Shown: positions 47,121-59,304 of the stretch, one piece after another
Position numbering within the stretch: the stretch's first letter is position 1
How the letters are laid out: each line of letters opens with the position of its first letter
Assembly: GCF_018143015.1 (NCBI RefSeq)
Contig: NC_054751.1
Coordinates: 15,857,292 to 15,921,291 of the forward strand
DNA length: 64,000 nt
Source: Lytechinus variegatus
Taxonomy: Eukaryota; Echinodermata; Echinoidea; Temnopleuroida; Toxopneustidae
Reading direction: 5' to 3'
Position numbers and translations under genes: made by a program
Notes under the pieces: model-generated
Databases searched by the model: none
Told to the model about the DNA's origin: nothing
The model's input: the letters and a program-made list of their open reading frames with translations, nothing else

Positions 47121-47719
47121 CGACGATGGTGATACTGATGATGCTGCTGCTAATAATGATGATGATGATGATGACGATGATGATGATAATGGTGATGATG
47201 ATGCTGGTGATGATAATGGTGATGATGGTGATAATGATGGTGAAGATGATGTTGAGGAGGAGGATGGTGATAATGATGATGGTGATGATGATGAAAATGG
47301 AGATGATGATGAAAATGGTGATGATAGTGGTGATGATGATGATGGTGATAATGGTGGTGAAGATGATGTTGATGAGGAGGAGGATGGGGATGGTGATGAT
47401 GATGACGATGATGGTGATAATGATGATGAAGATGATGTTGAGGAGGATGATGAGGATGGTGATACTGGTAATGGTATAATGATGGTAATGACGATGATGA
47501 AGATCATGATGATGAAGATGATGTTGATGAGGATGATGATGCTGGTGACGATGATGTTGATAATGACGAAGACATTGATGCTGGTCATAATAATATTGAA
47601 CTGATGGCGGTGTTCATGGTAATGTTAATGATGCTGATGATAATGATAATACTGATGCCGATTGTGTTGACGACGATGATGGTTGTGATGATTATATTGA
47701 TGATGTTGATAATATATGG
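47121..47719 (+). repeat. (GAT)n microsatellite
   Basis: About 600 bp of TGATGATGG-type trinucleotides. Open frames on both strands (Met-rich on +, Ser-rich on -) are compositional. Confidence 0.95.
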
Positions 47720-47727
47720 ATGGTAAT

Positions 47728-48309
47728 CAGTGGCTTACCTAGGATTTTCCAAATGGGTGGGGGACAAATTCGTCCGCCAAAAAATTTAACAAGCAAAAAA
47801 AAAAGAAAAAAAAGGTCTTCAACCACAAATAAAGGATTTCGTACCAGAATAAAATTTGACAAGCAAAAAAAAAGGTCTCCTCATCCTCCTCATCAACATT
47901 ACAGGCTTTATCGTTACTTCGTTTATGTTACGTGTTTAAGTTTTTTAGGTGTTGTATATTGTAAGTTTTTTTGTATAAATTTGTATTTTGTTCTATTCGT
48001 GACAGCACCAATAAGGCTTCTCTGCCTTCTAAGCTGTCTCCTCGTTTGATGAATTATTTCTTGTATATTCCATTATGTTTGTAAATATTTTTGATATATG
48101 AACGAAATGGATGCGAATGAATGAATACGAATGAACCACAAATAAAGGATTTCGTACGAAAATAAAATTTGACAAGCAAAAAAAAAGGAAAAAAAGGTTC
48201 TTCAAGTTCAAAGGAACGGGCCACTTGTGGCTAGTCAGAGATAAGTTGTGACTCGTCAGGGGGGGGGGCAGTCTTCCCCCTCTGCCACCCCCCCGTAGGT
48301 ACGCTAATG
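47728..48309. mobile_element. hAT-like MITE inserted in the GAT repeat
   Basis: Left end CAGTGGCTTACCTAGG; the right end reverse-complemented is CATTAGCGTACCTACGGGG. Flanks atggtaat and atgataat match 7 of 8, though the target is itself repetitive. The interior shares aatttgacaagcaaaaaaaa with 12734-12931. Confidence 0.6.
47895..48135 (+). mobile_element. Possible LINE 3' tail inside the hAT-like MITE
   Basis: Ends in a gaatgaatgaatac tail and is flanked by two copies of accacaaataaaggatttcg (about 47822 and 48135), as after a retroposition. It reads tgccttctaagctgtctcct before the tail, similar to 3' ends of CR1/L2-type LINEs from memory. No coding part. Confidence 0.35.
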
Positions 48310-49202
48310 ATGATAATGTCAACGATAACTGTGGTATTGAGTAATGATAATGACGATCCTAATGACGGTAATGACAACAACGACGATGATGACATGATAC
48401 CTACAATGATGGCTATATGATGATGATAGGCCTACTGACAGTGGCGGTATGCAAATCCTTGAAGATGATATATCAAATATATCCCTATTAAAAATGCGAG
48501 CGCATCGTGGGGTAAAACTTTTTGATATTAAAACCTAAAAAAGGACAAAGAGATCGACTTTCTGAGGACGTTACTAATCACAAGCAGATTGTGCATGCTG
48601 CTTATTGTAAGCGCGAAGCGCGAGCTGAAATTCCTGAGATCTATAAAAACGTGACATTCAAATGCGTATCACACTAAACAGAATAATGAAAGATCGAATT
48701 ATGAGCACAAATATTAATCATATAATGACTAGAAACACAAGCACATGAACCACATTTCTTAAAATGTACACCTGTTTAGTATACCTTAGTTGAGTTATTA
48801 AAAAAATTCTCTCATTTGAGAGGGGATAATTTATTTATGCTTGTCCCTTTTTTCCTGAACAAAATCCCCTTTACTTTGGTGTGAAAAGGTTTTTTTCCTT
48901 TAGGCTTATTAACAAACCAGCAGCGCCTATTCAAGGAAATCGTTCCCAGTGCCCTGATTTTACTAATATTTTGCTTCGCTCCGTTCTGAGCAAACGAGTG
49001 GAAAAAATCTTTTGTACCAATCAAGTCAAGTCAAAAGTAGGGGGGGGGACCATGCAAAAAATCACAATCAGATGGTCATTTTTACGTTTTTGTACATACT
49101 AGTTTTGGAAAAAAAAGTGGGGGCTGAATCGATCCCATCCAGCCCCCCCCCCTCGTTCCCGAGGCCCCTGCATCTAGTGACCTTCCTAAACAACTTTCGT
49201 TC
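48310..49202. other. Repeat fragments, no gene
   Basis: Two GCGAAGC-type motifs (about 48495 and 48610) with hAT-like cagtggcggtatgcaaatcc at 48440, and a G/C-run palindrome near 49120-49175. No exon. Confidence 0.4.
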
Positions 49203-49206
49203 TTAA

Positions 49207-49812
49207 AGGTCAAATCCACCCCAAAAAATGTTGATTTGAATAAGTGTAGAGAAAAGGAAAACTAGCTTAACGCTGAAAATTTCATAAAAATTCGGATGTA
49301 AAATGAGAAAGTTATGACACTTTCGCTTAGTTTTCAGTGATATAACAGTGATATGCACCATTCAGTGACATGCAAATGAGACAATCCATGATGTCCTTCA
49401 CTCACCATTTCTTTTGTGTTTTATTGTTTGAATTATAAAATATTTCAGTTTTTAAATATTTGACAATAAAGACCAACTTGACAGAATAATGTAGTATTAA
49501 ACAATGTTAATTCCACCTGTTCAGTGAGAAATTAATTGTTGATTCACTTGACAATATAAAGAAAATTAGAATATTTCTTATTTCATAATAAAATAAAAAA
49601 AAGAAATAGTGTGTGGATGATGTCATCAGCCTCAACATTTACATACCAACCAAGAAAAGCATAGAACTGTTTTGTGAAATTAAGCAAAACTTGAAAATGT
49701 CATAACTTTCTTATTTTACAACCTATTTCATATGATGAAATTTTCAGTGTTATGCTTGTTGGATTTTTCTCCCTTTATTCAAATATGCTATTTCTTGGGG
49801 TGGACTTGACCT
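49207..49812. mobile_element. TTAA-2 foldback MITE, copy 4
   Basis: About 606 bp between TTAA 49203-49206 and 49813-49816. Same tips (AGGTCAAATCCACCCCAAAA; right gggtggacttgacctt) but more diverged than the other copies. Confidence 0.75.
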
Positions 49813-49816
49813 TTAA

Positions 49817-50600
49817 GTTAGGTTCAATCCCGTATTGACCCCTCCCCCTCTCCTCGGCCTCCCCTTCCCTTCCATTTTCTTCCCATATGACTGGTCCATA
49901 GAGAATATTCTCTATGGTAGTAGTGGTAAATTCTCCCGTAAATTCTATTCATAATTTGCGCGCGACTTCAAAATGCCACTGCGCATGCTCTTACTACAAT
50001 CAATCAAGTCAATGAATTTCGCTGCTTCCTAGCTTCTGTTTCCAACTCTAATGCATATACGTTGCATCGCAAAAAAGAGCCCTTACCATGTTACGTCATC
50101 TAAATATGACCTCGGATCAATGGCTGGCTTCTTCGTGTAGAATTTCTGTGTGGACACCGGTTCATCTATTTCAATTTCGACTGATTTTGATTGTCAGTTT
50201 TGATGTTAAATGATGGTAGGTATTCCTCGTAGTATGATCGTAGTTATCAGTAAGGTTTAGGCCCAATGTGGGCCATCAAGAGTGAAGTAGAGGTGAGTTT
50301 GCAATTTGTAAATTGCTGAGCCGCTGAGCGACGATCATGACGATCGGATGAGCCGCCCTGAGCTGAGCCTGGCTTCTGCATGTCATTTTTTTGTCAGTAG
50401 GCCTAGTACTAGATCTGAGTAACGTTAGGTAGGTGTTAGGCCTAACGTTAACGGTTAAGTGAATGATTCAGACAGTGACTGAGACGTGAATTCTGCTCAG
50501 CTGCTAAAAAAGAACTGAAAATGAAAATGAGCAGAGAGTGGTGATGAGTGCTGCTACCGGTAGACAGCTGGCAGCCGTCTGTTTCAAGGAGTTTTTTTTT
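49817..50600 (+). promoter_or_regulatory. Candidate 5' exon/promoter region
   Basis: Low-repeat, CpG-containing sequence with a CRE-like ttacgtcatc at 50091 and a possible donor gaagtagag|gtgagt at 50291. It could hold the untranslated first exon of the KIAA0232-like gene 5 kb downstream; this is inference from position and composition only. Confidence 0.2.
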
Positions 50601-51344
50601 GGCAGTGTATACAGCCACACGCGTGTGTCTTTACCATCCAGCCACACGCGTGTGGTTATATCCAGAACACCTATCTGTGGCTACCGCCACACGCCGCCAG
50701 TAATTAACAGTAAAACGCGTATGTTATTGTAGGTCTGACCGTCTATATCACGATCAAAATAACCTCATTTCTTCATTAAATTCTTACATTCTAAACCCCT
50801 TTGATATCCTTAGATCGTTTCAATTTCATTCTCACCGTCTTCTCTCCTTGCTTTTCTTGTCTTGTTACAAATGGTCGTCTGTTTAACAGCAAATTCTCTT
50901 TTTCTACTTGTGTCGATTCTGGCTTCCTTCGCGGTGGCAGACCCATACAGCGTAGACATACACAGTTTGGGTTTCGTACGTCGCACGTACGCGCACATAG
51001 CCTAGAGTCAGTAGAGAATCGACACAAGTAGAAAAAGTGTGGAAATTTGCTATTTAACAGGCAGCCTTTTGTAACAAGACAAGAAAAGCAAGGAAAGAAG
51101 AAGGTGAGAATGAAATTGAAACGATTTAAAGAAATCAGAGTGGTTTAGAATGTAAGAATTTAATGAAGAAATGAGGTTATTTTGATCGTGATATAGACGG
51201 TCAGACCTACAATAACATACGCGTTTTACTTATTACTGGCATGACTGGCGGCGTGTGGCGGTATCCACAGATAGGTGTTCTGGATATAACCACACGCGTG
51301 TGGCTGGATGGTAAAGACACACGCGTGTGGCTGTATACACTGCC
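50601..51344. mobile_element. 744-bp foldback element with arms of about 320 bp
   Basis: Starts GGCAGTGTATACAGCCACAC and ends with its reverse complement. Arms of about 320 bp (50601-50921 and 51016-51344) pair with high identity around a spacer of about 95 bp that holds a small cgtacg palindrome. The palindrome CACACGCGTGTG occurs twice per arm. Both flanks are runs of nine T, consistent with a target duplication in T. No coding content. Confidence 0.8.
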
Positions 51345-53045
51345 TTTTTTTTTAGTATTTTACATATTTTTTTTTATTTCTCGTACACAGACGGCTCGCT
51401 ATCGTGCAGTCACCATTAGGGGACTTGCAATGCAAATCCCCCCGTCGGCATAACCTCGTTCGTAGGATCAGGATGAGTGCCCGTCGGGGCTCTTCAGTTT
51501 TGTCTTTATTGAATAAAAATTTTGAAAATTATCGCGACAAAAATGCCAGTTAATAATTACCCCATCCGTGATGTCAGACGAAGTTCAACCCTAACGATGC
51601 TCACTGGTGGCCTTCCAGGGAGAACCCAAACACCAATAAGAACCCAGTTTACACCAAGGACACCGGCATAAGCAGGAGTGATTACAAGACGTATTTCTCT
51701 CTTGGCATTAAGTGAAAAAAACGGAGAAAAATCAAGTTAAAAGGAACAAAAACAGTGACTTACCTCGGCCGTCACGCAGATTCACTTCCCCGTTTTATCC
51801 GATCTTAAGTACATAAACACATGGCTATTGAGTTCCCTGTACAGATCACGCTAGAACTTCGGTCTCTGTATTTGGTGAGTGAAGCCAACGGAGTTCAGCT
51901 GAACAACCAACATATCATTAACAGAGACCGAAGTTTTTGGTCTACTAAAAAGGTTGACACTTAACGGTTAAGATTAACCCAGGTAGCTTGACGCCATATT
52001 TCCATCTTTGTTCGTAGCCTAAGTCTTACTTAGTCTTAGACGCATCTATAGCATTTTATAAGAGAGGGTGACGATATGAGCAGTGCCAATTTAAAAAAAA
52101 TCTTCAATCGGCCAATGAATATCCTGAATTGTACTAAAATGATTGAATTAGCCAATATTAAAAATAATAATAAGTTAATTCATAAAATGTTATATGGGGT
52201 GTCCAAACTTCATGTACTTTCCAATCAGGCTTACATTTTTTCACAAAATCTTCATAATCTATACAAAGCCAATTCAAGAAATAGTTACCACATTGACGGC
52301 AAGATCGTAAACTATAAAATCTTAAATGAAAATGTAAAGTAGGTCAAGGGGTTTTGCCGGTATCGCGACCTCAAACTTCCATTCTGATCAGCGAATGCTT
52401 GCTGTGCTGGAAAACCGTTCAGAAAAAGTGTGACCAAACTTTGTGGACCAAAGTTTTTGTGGAGATTTAAACAAAAACTAAAGCTCAAAAAGTGAAATAT
52501 TTATGTCAGATTGATGGCAAAATGCTATAGAATCGGTTAGTACCACATTTAACTCACATTTTTGATGATTTCTGCTTGCAAAATGGTGATATCGTGATGC
52601 TTGTTGAGAATATCAGATTTCTTCAAAACGGGCGCTAATGGTGACAAATTTGCCGCTCTTTTGTCAATATTTTCATGAATACTGAACTCATCCTGAAGAA
52701 ATCTACATTTAGGGGGTAATTTTTGGTCACTATTTACGTTGGTGATGTCAGATTTTAAGGATATTGGCTAGTTTTTGAGATAATAACTGTCCACGAAGTA
52801 TGGACACACGCAAAGTTTGGACTCACTACCATACACAAAAAGATGGGGGAAGTGAATGTCAAATTTGTGTACAAAGTCAATGGAGTAAAACTAATTTCCA
52901 GAGTACTCCAAAAAGGGATTTATTCACCTTTTCTAATAATTTCTAAAGACTGATTTGTTATGAATAGGGCAATTCCATGAAATATGTATGTCCGACCCCC
53001 TATCTGTGGGACCTTCATGAACTTTTCTGTCTCTAATTTCTTGTT
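51345..53045. other. No gene recognised; inverted CGGTCTCTGT motif pair
   Basis: acttcggtctctgt (about 51857) and its reverse complement (about 51921) form a 14-bp inverted pair; a similar motif is at 632. A + frame of 88 codons at 52076-52342 has no motif. No exon supported. Confidence 0.4.
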
Positions 53046-53442
53046 TTCAAATGACCATGACCAATGACATGACCCCTGAATATCTTGTGCTTGTTTCAGG
53101 TCACAAAACCAAAATCAAAGGTCATTTAGGGTCATTAAACTTTGGTCATGTTGGGGGTATTTTATGAATTGGCATCATAACTGAAAGAGTTTTTGGATCT
53201 ACACATGTATAGTTCATGAAACATAGACATAAGGGTATAATCAAGTTGTTTTGCATATGTCCGAGGTCACATGATCATGGTCAAAGGTCAGTTGGGTAAA
53301 TGGACATAGTATTTTATGATCATATGCAGGTCTGATCATATGAGTGTTTTCTTTTATGAATAATTATATCTTTTTCAAAGTCTGAACTGCTGGTAGATCA
53401 AATCGCGTAATGAAGGCGAGACTGCTAGAGGCATTCCACTTG
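53046..53442 (+). repeat. DR1-A repeat, old 5'-truncated copy
   Basis: Two diverged internal units with near-DR1 sequences (aaatcaaaggtca, tggtcaaaggtca), then the right tip ggcgagactgctagaggcat...ccacttg. Confidence 0.75.
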
Positions 53443-53806
53443 TATACACAATTATTCTTCTAAATATCAACCTCAGCCATTATGAGGGCATTTTCACCAC
53501 AGATTGACACAGAGGCAAAAAAATCAAACTGATATTCAAGTCAAATGCTTTATTTTTTTCAATAAAACAAGACCTGAAGTTTCTGGGACAATATTTTTTT
53601 CTGACTCTGGTGGCAATTTCAGAATTCAAAATGGTTTCCAAAGTATCGATACAAATTAGTGTTGAAAGAGTATATTGACACATATTTTGTTTTGACAGAT
53701 TTGTAAAGAACAGGTTTGATCAATGTTTTCCCCTGTGATTTTAATAGCTTATAACACCTTATAAAATACCATAGAAAGAGACACCAGTAATTCATTTATC
53801 TCTTAA

Positions 53807-54412
53807 AGGTCAAGTCCACCTCAGAAAAATGTTGATTTGAATCAGTAGAAAAAATCAGACAAGCACAATGCTGAAAATTTCATCAAAATCAGATGTAAGA
53901 TAAGAAAGTTATGACATTTCAAAATTTTGCTTATTTTTAACAAAATAGTTATATGAACGAGCCAGTTACATCCAAATGAGAGAGTCAATGATGTCACTCA
54001 CTCACTATTTCTTTTGTTTTTTATTGTTTGAATTATACAATATTTCAATTTTTACGAATTTGATGATTAGGACCTCGTTGCCTGAAGCACAAAATGTTCA
54101 GATAATGGAATTCCATGTGTTCAGGGAGGAATGAAACTTCATTTCACATGACAATGACGAGAAAATCAAAATATTCATATTTGAAACAATAAAAAACAAG
54201 AAATAGTGAGGTAGTGACATCATCGACTCTCATTTGGATGTAACTGGCTCGTTCATATAACTTGTTTTGTGAAATGAACTTAATGAAGCGAAACTTTAAA
54301 ATGTCATAACTTTCTTATTTTACATCCGATTTTGATGAAATTTTCAGTGTTATGCTTGTTGAATTTTTCTCTTTTTATTCAAATCAAGTTTTTGTTGGGG
54401 TGGACTTGTCCT
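53807..54412. mobile_element. TTAA-2 foldback MITE, copy 5
   Basis: About 606 bp between TTAA 53803-53806 and 54413-54416, with typical tips AGGTCAAGTCCACCTCAGAA and ggggtggacttgtcctt. Confidence 0.8.
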
Positions 54413-54416
54413 TTAA

Positions 54417-55537
54417 AAAAAAACCTTGATGAATTATGTGATATGGTACTGTATGTAACATCAGTGACCAAAAACAAAGGGTTATATTCTTTGAAAGCTG
54501 GTAGATTTCCTCCTTTTATAGGTAACACCTCTCCCTTCTACACCAACATTGAAGATAATCAAGTTACAATCAAATCATAGGGTTGCATTGTGAAACATCA
54601 GTTACGAAGCGGAAATGTAATGTCAGTTACCAAGATGTAATATCAGTTACCACTTAAGAAAACATTGGTTACCAATAGTGAAATGCAAATACGGTCAATT
54701 TCATGGTGAAGAAATATTGTTTACTCATTATTTAAGTCCTTCACTTTCATGTGCGTACATGAAATCATGTTGCATTATTTCGTAACTGTTGTCTCACATG
54801 CATGGTCTCAAAAGTTGCATAATACTTGAAGAAAAAGTTATGAATCGATGACATGCTACTCAAGCATTGAAAAATTATCTTAAAACATATGGGGAGGGGT
54901 CAAATGGCCCTACCTCCTGGAGCATTTGGTTTGAACCATGTGTTTGAAGTGTAATGAACTTTGCAAATGTAGGTTTTCTGCAGCACCACCCTGATGTATA
55001 TTTTCATATACCGTATATGTATTTTGACTCGTCTTGAAACATGAGATAATTTGATTGATTCCCTTCCCATCCAGGATTTTGACTGCCTGTCTCTCTGGTG
55101 TCCCGTCTTCTCAGAAGCTTCTCCAGACCTTGCCCATGCCCTGACAACAGCAACCACTCCAACCATGGAGTAATCCTAAACATTACAGGACAAGTGCAGG
55201 GGCACTCTCACATATGCCATCCAGCATCATGTGGCCAGTGTACTGTCATTAGATCGCCCATAATCTCTTCTTTTACTCTAAAAGAGAAAAAAGGGGTTAA
55301 GAGCCAAATCAGATCGTCATAAGAAATTCACATTATCTGTGGTTGCTTTCTTTGTATAAGATCCTACCCAGGAGAAGATAAGATATCTTTCAGTACCTGT
55401 TTTAAGAGAGATACAAGGGCACTCACTAACAAAAAAAAAAAAAAAAAAATACAAGTTTTTCAGATCAGGACATCTCAGAAAAGAAAGAAAGCAAAATGTT
55501 TTTGGATATTGATAGTAAACAAGCCCAATAACCTTCA
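54417..55537. other. Upstream of the KIAA0232-like exon; TTAA-1 remnant
   Basis: 54700-54900 has ggtctcaaaagttgcataat and related phrases of TTAA-1. 55070-55320 is more GC-rich and may be 5' UTR. An A-run lies at 55432-55449. No exon is firmly supported. Confidence 0.4.
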
Positions 55538-55957
55538 ATGATTCTTCAAAGTCCTGCGGCCACTCCCGTTAAGATGGCTTCCACGACGTCCGTCCAGAAT
55601 TGGCTGGGCCAGGAGCTTGAAACGAGGGGTGTCGATGCAGTGGTCTACACTCGCTACATCCTCAGTATCTTCCAGCAAGACAGCTTCGACCTGGAGCAGG
55701 ACCCTGAGCTCATCGTAGCTGCCCAGTCTCCCGTCCCGCCTCCGACTCACAACCAGCAATCCAAGGTAGGCGTGGAAGGTGGAGGGGGCATCAGCTCTAC
55801 CTTCGCTGGCTGCCACCACCACCATCAGGCGTTGCCGGGCAAGAAAGATAAAGGGAAAGGTCGATGTAAAGGGAAGACCCATCACCTTCGATGGCAGACT
55901 CCAGAAGATCTTAAGAAGGATGCCGTAGTGAAGTGTCTCCAATCGGTGGCTGAAAAG
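55538..55957 (+). CDS. KIAA0232: KIAA0232 orthologue, first recognisable coding exon
   Basis: 140 codons open to GAAAAG|gtaaga at 55957, phase 0. The reading VQNWLGQELETRGVDAVVYT, then RYILSIFQQDSFDLEQ, closely follows human KIAA0232 VQTWLGQELEKCGIDAMIYT / RYVLSLLLHDSYDYDLQ. Near the end, LRWQTPEDLKKDAVVKCLQS matches human LTLEEMKKQAAVQCLRS. Between them is a species-specific Gly/His/Lys-rich insert (about residues 78-112). Two starts are possible: ATG at 55538, or ATG at 55574 (gttaagATGG, stronger context, directly after an AG that could also be an acceptor). The function of the family is poorly known. The rest of the large protein should lie downstream, mostly outside the window. Confidence 0.82.
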
Positions 55958-56678
55958 GTAAGACTCATATTCAATGATGGAATGCTGCATATACTGTATA
56001 CAGCATGGGCAATAACAGAGCTGCCAAGTAGTACTGATTTTCAGTATTTAGTACTGAAAAATGAGAAGAATACTGATAGTTTCATGTAAAATACTGATTT
56101 CTAAAGTTTCAGCTTTATGTCTTGTCCTATGGTATTTTTTTAAAATACTGATTCCCTCGCCAAAATACTGATTTTCGGCTTTAAAAAATACTGAAATGTT
56201 CTTTTTCAGGTTGGCAGCTCTGCAATAATAATTTAGACCATACTTTGGAGCTTTGCATAAAATAGTCTAATAATTGCTTCCAAAACTGAATCAGTATTGA
56301 TTAAGACTGACTGAGTATTAAATACTACAAGAAGTTGTCCCCTAAAAATTACATGAAATCTAAAAGATAAGTGCCTATTATGATGATAATATTATATGTC
56401 ATGCCGTTGGCTGTTTCATATCATTTTGAGCCAATTCCAGCAAGGCAAGTACATGTACATGTTCCAATTTAATTGTCTCAAAATTCAACATTTGCAACAT
56501 CTTCACTGATTTTGCCACAAGGGATCAATAGGTAAAATTATTATAAAACAAAATTTACAAGCTGCTTGTTTAGTTTTCAGCAACTGTACGTTTTTGTTTT
56601 TCACTGCAGATAACCAACTCGAAGTATGTTTGTGTGTTTTGTTGGAGTGCATTGAATCTGTTTCTGGTTTTATATTAA
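55958..56678. other. Intron of the KIAA0232-like gene
   Basis: 56020-56220 holds several copies of aaaatactgattt, a short local repeat. Nothing else. Confidence 0.5.
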
Positions 56679-57263
56679 AGGACAAGTCCACCCCAACAAA
56701 ACCTTGATTTGAATGAAAAGAGAAAAATTCAACAAGCACAACACTGAAAATTTCATCAAAATCGGATGTAAAATAAGAAAGTTATGGCATTTTAAAGTTT
56801 CGCATATTTTCAACAAAATAGTTAGATGAACGAGCCAGTTACATCCAAATGAGAGAGTTGATGACATCACTCACTCACTATTTCTTTTGTATTTTATTGT
56901 ATGAAATATGAAATATTTTGATTTCCTCATTGTCATGTAAAATGAACGTGGAATTCTATCATTTTAACATTTTGTGCTTCAGGCAAGGAGGTCCTAATTG
57001 TCAAATTCATAAAAATTGAAATATTGTATAATTCAAACAATAAAAAACAAAAGAAATAGTGAGTGAGTGACATCATCGACTCTCTCATTTGGATGCAACT
57101 GGCTCGTTCATATAACTATTTTGTTGAAATTAAAATAAGCGAAACTTTGAAATGTCATAACTTTCTTATTTTACATCCGATTTTGATGAAATTTTCAGCA
57201 TTGTGCTTGTCTGATTTTTCTCTATTGATTCAAATCAACATTTTTCTGAGTTGGACTTGACCT
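56679..57263. mobile_element. TTAA-2 foldback MITE, copy 6
   Basis: 585 bp between TTAA 56675-56678 and 57264-57267. Left AGGACAAGTCCACCCCAACA, right gagttggacttgacctt; arms pair over most of their length. Confidence 0.8.
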
Positions 57264-57351
57264 TTAAAAATCATGTTATGAAAATCACGACAAGAAAGGG
57301 GGAAATAGATAGTATAGTACCAGTACTTGAGATATTGGGAGTGAGTCTGAT

Positions 57352-58440
57352 TTTTGTCCCGCCCACCAGAGGTGAAGGCGAGACTTAGGGATCCAAATGT
57401 CATCCGTCCGTTACAAACCTATAATGACACATAACTCCACAACCATATTCGCTTTTCAACCTAACTTGGATGGTAGATGTACTTAGGGGACGTACATGCT
57501 ATGCTGCAGTGAGAGGTCACATGGTAAGGTCAAAGGTCATTTTCAGGTCAACGTTAAAGTTTACATGCAAGACTCTTAACTCCGCAACCGTAAGTCGCTT
57601 TTCAACCAAACTTGGATGGTAGATGGACTTTGGGGACCTGCATGATATGCTGCAGTCTGAAGTCACATGGTAAGGTCAAAAGTCATTTTCAGGTCAACGT
57701 TAAAGTTTACATGCAAGACTCTCTTATGACACCTAACTCCGCAACCGTATGTCGCTTTTCAACCAAACTTGGATGGTAGATGGACTTGGGGGACGTGCAT
57801 GTTATGCTGCAGTCTGAGGTCACATTGTAAGGTCAAAGGTCATTTCCTGTCAACGTTAAAGTTTACATGCAAGACTTTAACTCTGCAACCGTAAGTTGCT
57901 TTTCAACCAAACTTGGATGGTAGATAGATTTGGAGGACCTGCATGTTATGCTGCAGTCTGAGGTCATATGGTAAGGTAAAAGGTCATTTTCAGGTCAACG
58001 TTAAAGTTTACATGCAAGACTCTCTTATGACACCTAACTCCGCAACCGTATGTCGTTTTTTAACCAAACTTGGATGGTCGATGGACTTGGGGGACGTGCA
58101 TGTTATGCTGCAGTCGGGGGTCACATGATAAGGTCAAAGGTCATTTTGAGGTCAATGTTAAAGTTTACATGCAAGACTCTTAACTCCGTAACTGTAAGTC
58201 GCTTTTCAACCAAACTTGGATGGTAGATGAACTTAGGCGACCTGCACATTATGCTGCAGTTGGAGGTCACATGGTAAGGTCAAAGGTCATTTTCAGGTCA
58301 ACATTAAAGTTTACGTGCAAGGCTCTTATGACAAGTGTTATTCCATCCCAGCATTTCACAATGAAGTTTAGATATAATCCTCTTGCGTGCCCTCACAAAT
58401 CATGATATTTCTGGTTATTTTCATAAGTGGGCGAGACACA
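57352..58440 (+). repeat. DR1-B element: about six internal tandem units with DR1 cores
   Basis: Left tip GTCCCGCCCACCAGAGGTGA and right tip gtgggcgagacacaaaattg form an inverted pair (GTCCCGCCCAC / GTGGGCGAGAC). Between them about six units of roughly 140-170 bp share tcaaccaaacttggatggta, atgctgcagt, GGTCACATGGTAAGGTCAAA and cgttaaagtttacatgcaag. Four units have an exact AGGTCAAAGGTCA (57528, 57830, 58130, 58278). Confidence 0.85.
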
Positions 58441-59299
58441 AAATTGCATTTGTCTTGTTTTGTGTGTCATCATCTGTGCACAAGATGGCACATTGACAAA
58501 AAAAGTCATCATTACCTCAAACACTTTATCAATCTAGGTTTTAATAAAATGTGAATTTCATTTTGGGGTGCACTGATATGGTCCTCAGAATTTGAAAATA
58601 TATTTAAATTATAAGTATATTAAAACTAAAGAATTTACATAAAAATTGTGGCCTGTAAACCTGTTGAAGAGATATGTTGTAGTTGGCTAATTTGTAGTAC
58701 ATTTACAAGATTCGGTAAGCACATTTATATGCACGAGAGATTGATTTAGAAGGTACCTATGGATTGTACATATGGCCACATGTATGGCAGGCCAAACAAC
58801 AAAACTCCGTAAAAGTATGCTCTGACTTTTGCATCTTCTATAAAGTCGAGTATAATGGATGGCGAGATGAAGTTGCTACTGTTGCTTAACAAAAAAAATC
58901 ACAGGCAAGTGCAAGGTTAGTGTCTTCTTTTAGGAGAATTTGTTGCTGCTCATCACGCCGAATACATTGCTAATGTACATGTACACTGTACATGTAGCTT
59001 TATATGAATTTACATACATTTGTATTTTGTACATACATTATTGCTACCCTTAAATTTTGATCTTCCTCAATCCTCATGTAGATAGTAATCTACATGGTAT
59101 TGTACATGTACATTACTCAACAGGCCTCAGAGTGTTCTCAGCTTCATTTGATATTACTCTATGGAGACCATTCAGTACATTTACCTGTACAATAATTGTT
59201 CCTAAGTTCAAGACAAAATATTTTAAGTTAGAAATTCCACAGTCATTTAGACAGGGAAAATAGGCTACCCTTTTGATCTTCCTCTTGGTATAAGGGCAA
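58441..59299. other. Intron sequence, nothing recognised
   Basis: AT-rich with several atgtacatgtac palindromes near 58970-59110. No exon. Confidence 0.5.
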
Positions 59300-59304
59300 A
59301 AAAG

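Noticed and set aside
47004-47588. 194-residue Ser/Pro-rich minus-strand frame and Met-rich + frame
   Set aside because: Both are readings of the GAT microsatellite.
52076-52342. 88-residue + strand frame
   Set aside because: AT-rich, Asn/Lys-rich reading without a recognisable motif; not enough to call a gene.
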